Source: JBBSNV01 sp964458605 (GTDB lineage: Bacteria > Pseudomonadota > Alphaproteobacteria > Reyranellales > JAQSWP01). Taken from it: a DNA stretch of 64,000 bases. The notes under the pieces are model-generated. The model was not told the DNA's origin and made no database searches. It saw only the letters and a program-made list of their open reading frames with translations. Each line of letters begins with the position of its first letter. Position 1 is the stretch's first letter. The DNA lies in contig CAYWLS010000021.1 of assembly GCA_964458605.1 (NCBI GenBank), positions 9,393 through 73,392 on the forward strand, read 5' to 3'. Shown here in pieces: positions 63,386 through 64,000 of the stretch. The position numbers and the translations under genes are program-made.

Positions 63386-64000
<615 letters not shown>

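Overview
The window is a GC-rich chromosomal segment that looks alphaproteobacterial, probably Rhodospirillales-like. The grounds are family content and gene order: ubiquinone genes, a MutL with an endonuclease motif, an ileS-lspA-DUF3035-M16-M16 run, and CreA, MltB and OmpA-type envelope proteins. Genus cannot be named from sequence alone. Genes are dense on both strands, with many 1-8 nt start/stop overlaps. Most genes are housekeeping; no prophage, insertion sequence, CRISPR array or obvious new defence system is visible.

Layout. 1-7 kb: end of ubiA, a protein methyltransferase, a cysteine-cluster protein, an EamA transporter, creA, two minus-strand genes and a UbiD-family decarboxylase. 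7-11 kb: a small Tyr/Pro-rich secreted protein with its own terminator, then leuA behind a long leader with two leucine-rich small ORFs and hairpins, a large inverted repeat, and a class III nucleotide cyclase. 11-19 kb: a PmbA-type protein with a histone-H1-like tail, a lytic transglycosylase, a lipid kinase, a broken LpxH-like/glycosyltransferase fusion, an M23 peptidase and xseA. 19-28 kb: a VapC-type toxin-antitoxin pair with a palindromic operator, purD, two small-domain enzymes, a queuosine cluster (yhhQ-queA-tgt-queF-queG) and two less typical small genes, one frameshifted. 28-35 kb: tadA, a C26 peptidase, a pseudouridine synthase, rsmD, a heavily frameshifted histidine phosphatase, a three-domain lipoprotein, mutL and pgi. 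35-47 kb: an M16 peptidase pair, DUF3035 lipoprotein, lspA, ileS, a broken exonuclease/phosphatase-family gene, two tandem MFS paralogues and ribF. 47-57 kb: maoC, a Na/Pi cotransporter, an amidase, two hotdog thioesterases flanking a Rieske oxygenase plus CaiB-type CoA-transferase, tRNA-Gln, an OmpA-family lipoprotein and a flavin reductase. 57-64 kb: a CHAD protein coupled to a CobW-family GTPase, then a minus-strand glycerol-3-phosphate block (ugpC, an EEP-family enzyme, glpD, glpK).

How genes work together. The queuosine block imports a deazapurine precursor (YhhQ), reduces preQ0 (QueF), inserts the base in tRNA (Tgt), adds the ribosyl-derived ring (QueA) and reduces epoxyqueuosine (QueG). 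The 3' block imports glycerol-3-phosphate and feeds it to glycolysis through GlpK and GlpD. The envelope genes (MltB, M23, OmpA, LspA, M16 pair, lipoproteins) are scattered.

The most interesting signals are the leuA leader architecture, the PmbA basic tail, the EEP enzyme inside the glycerol-3-phosphate operon, the Rieske/CaiB insertion between two thioesterase paralogues, and at least four genes broken by small indels, which may be true decay or consensus errors in the assembly.
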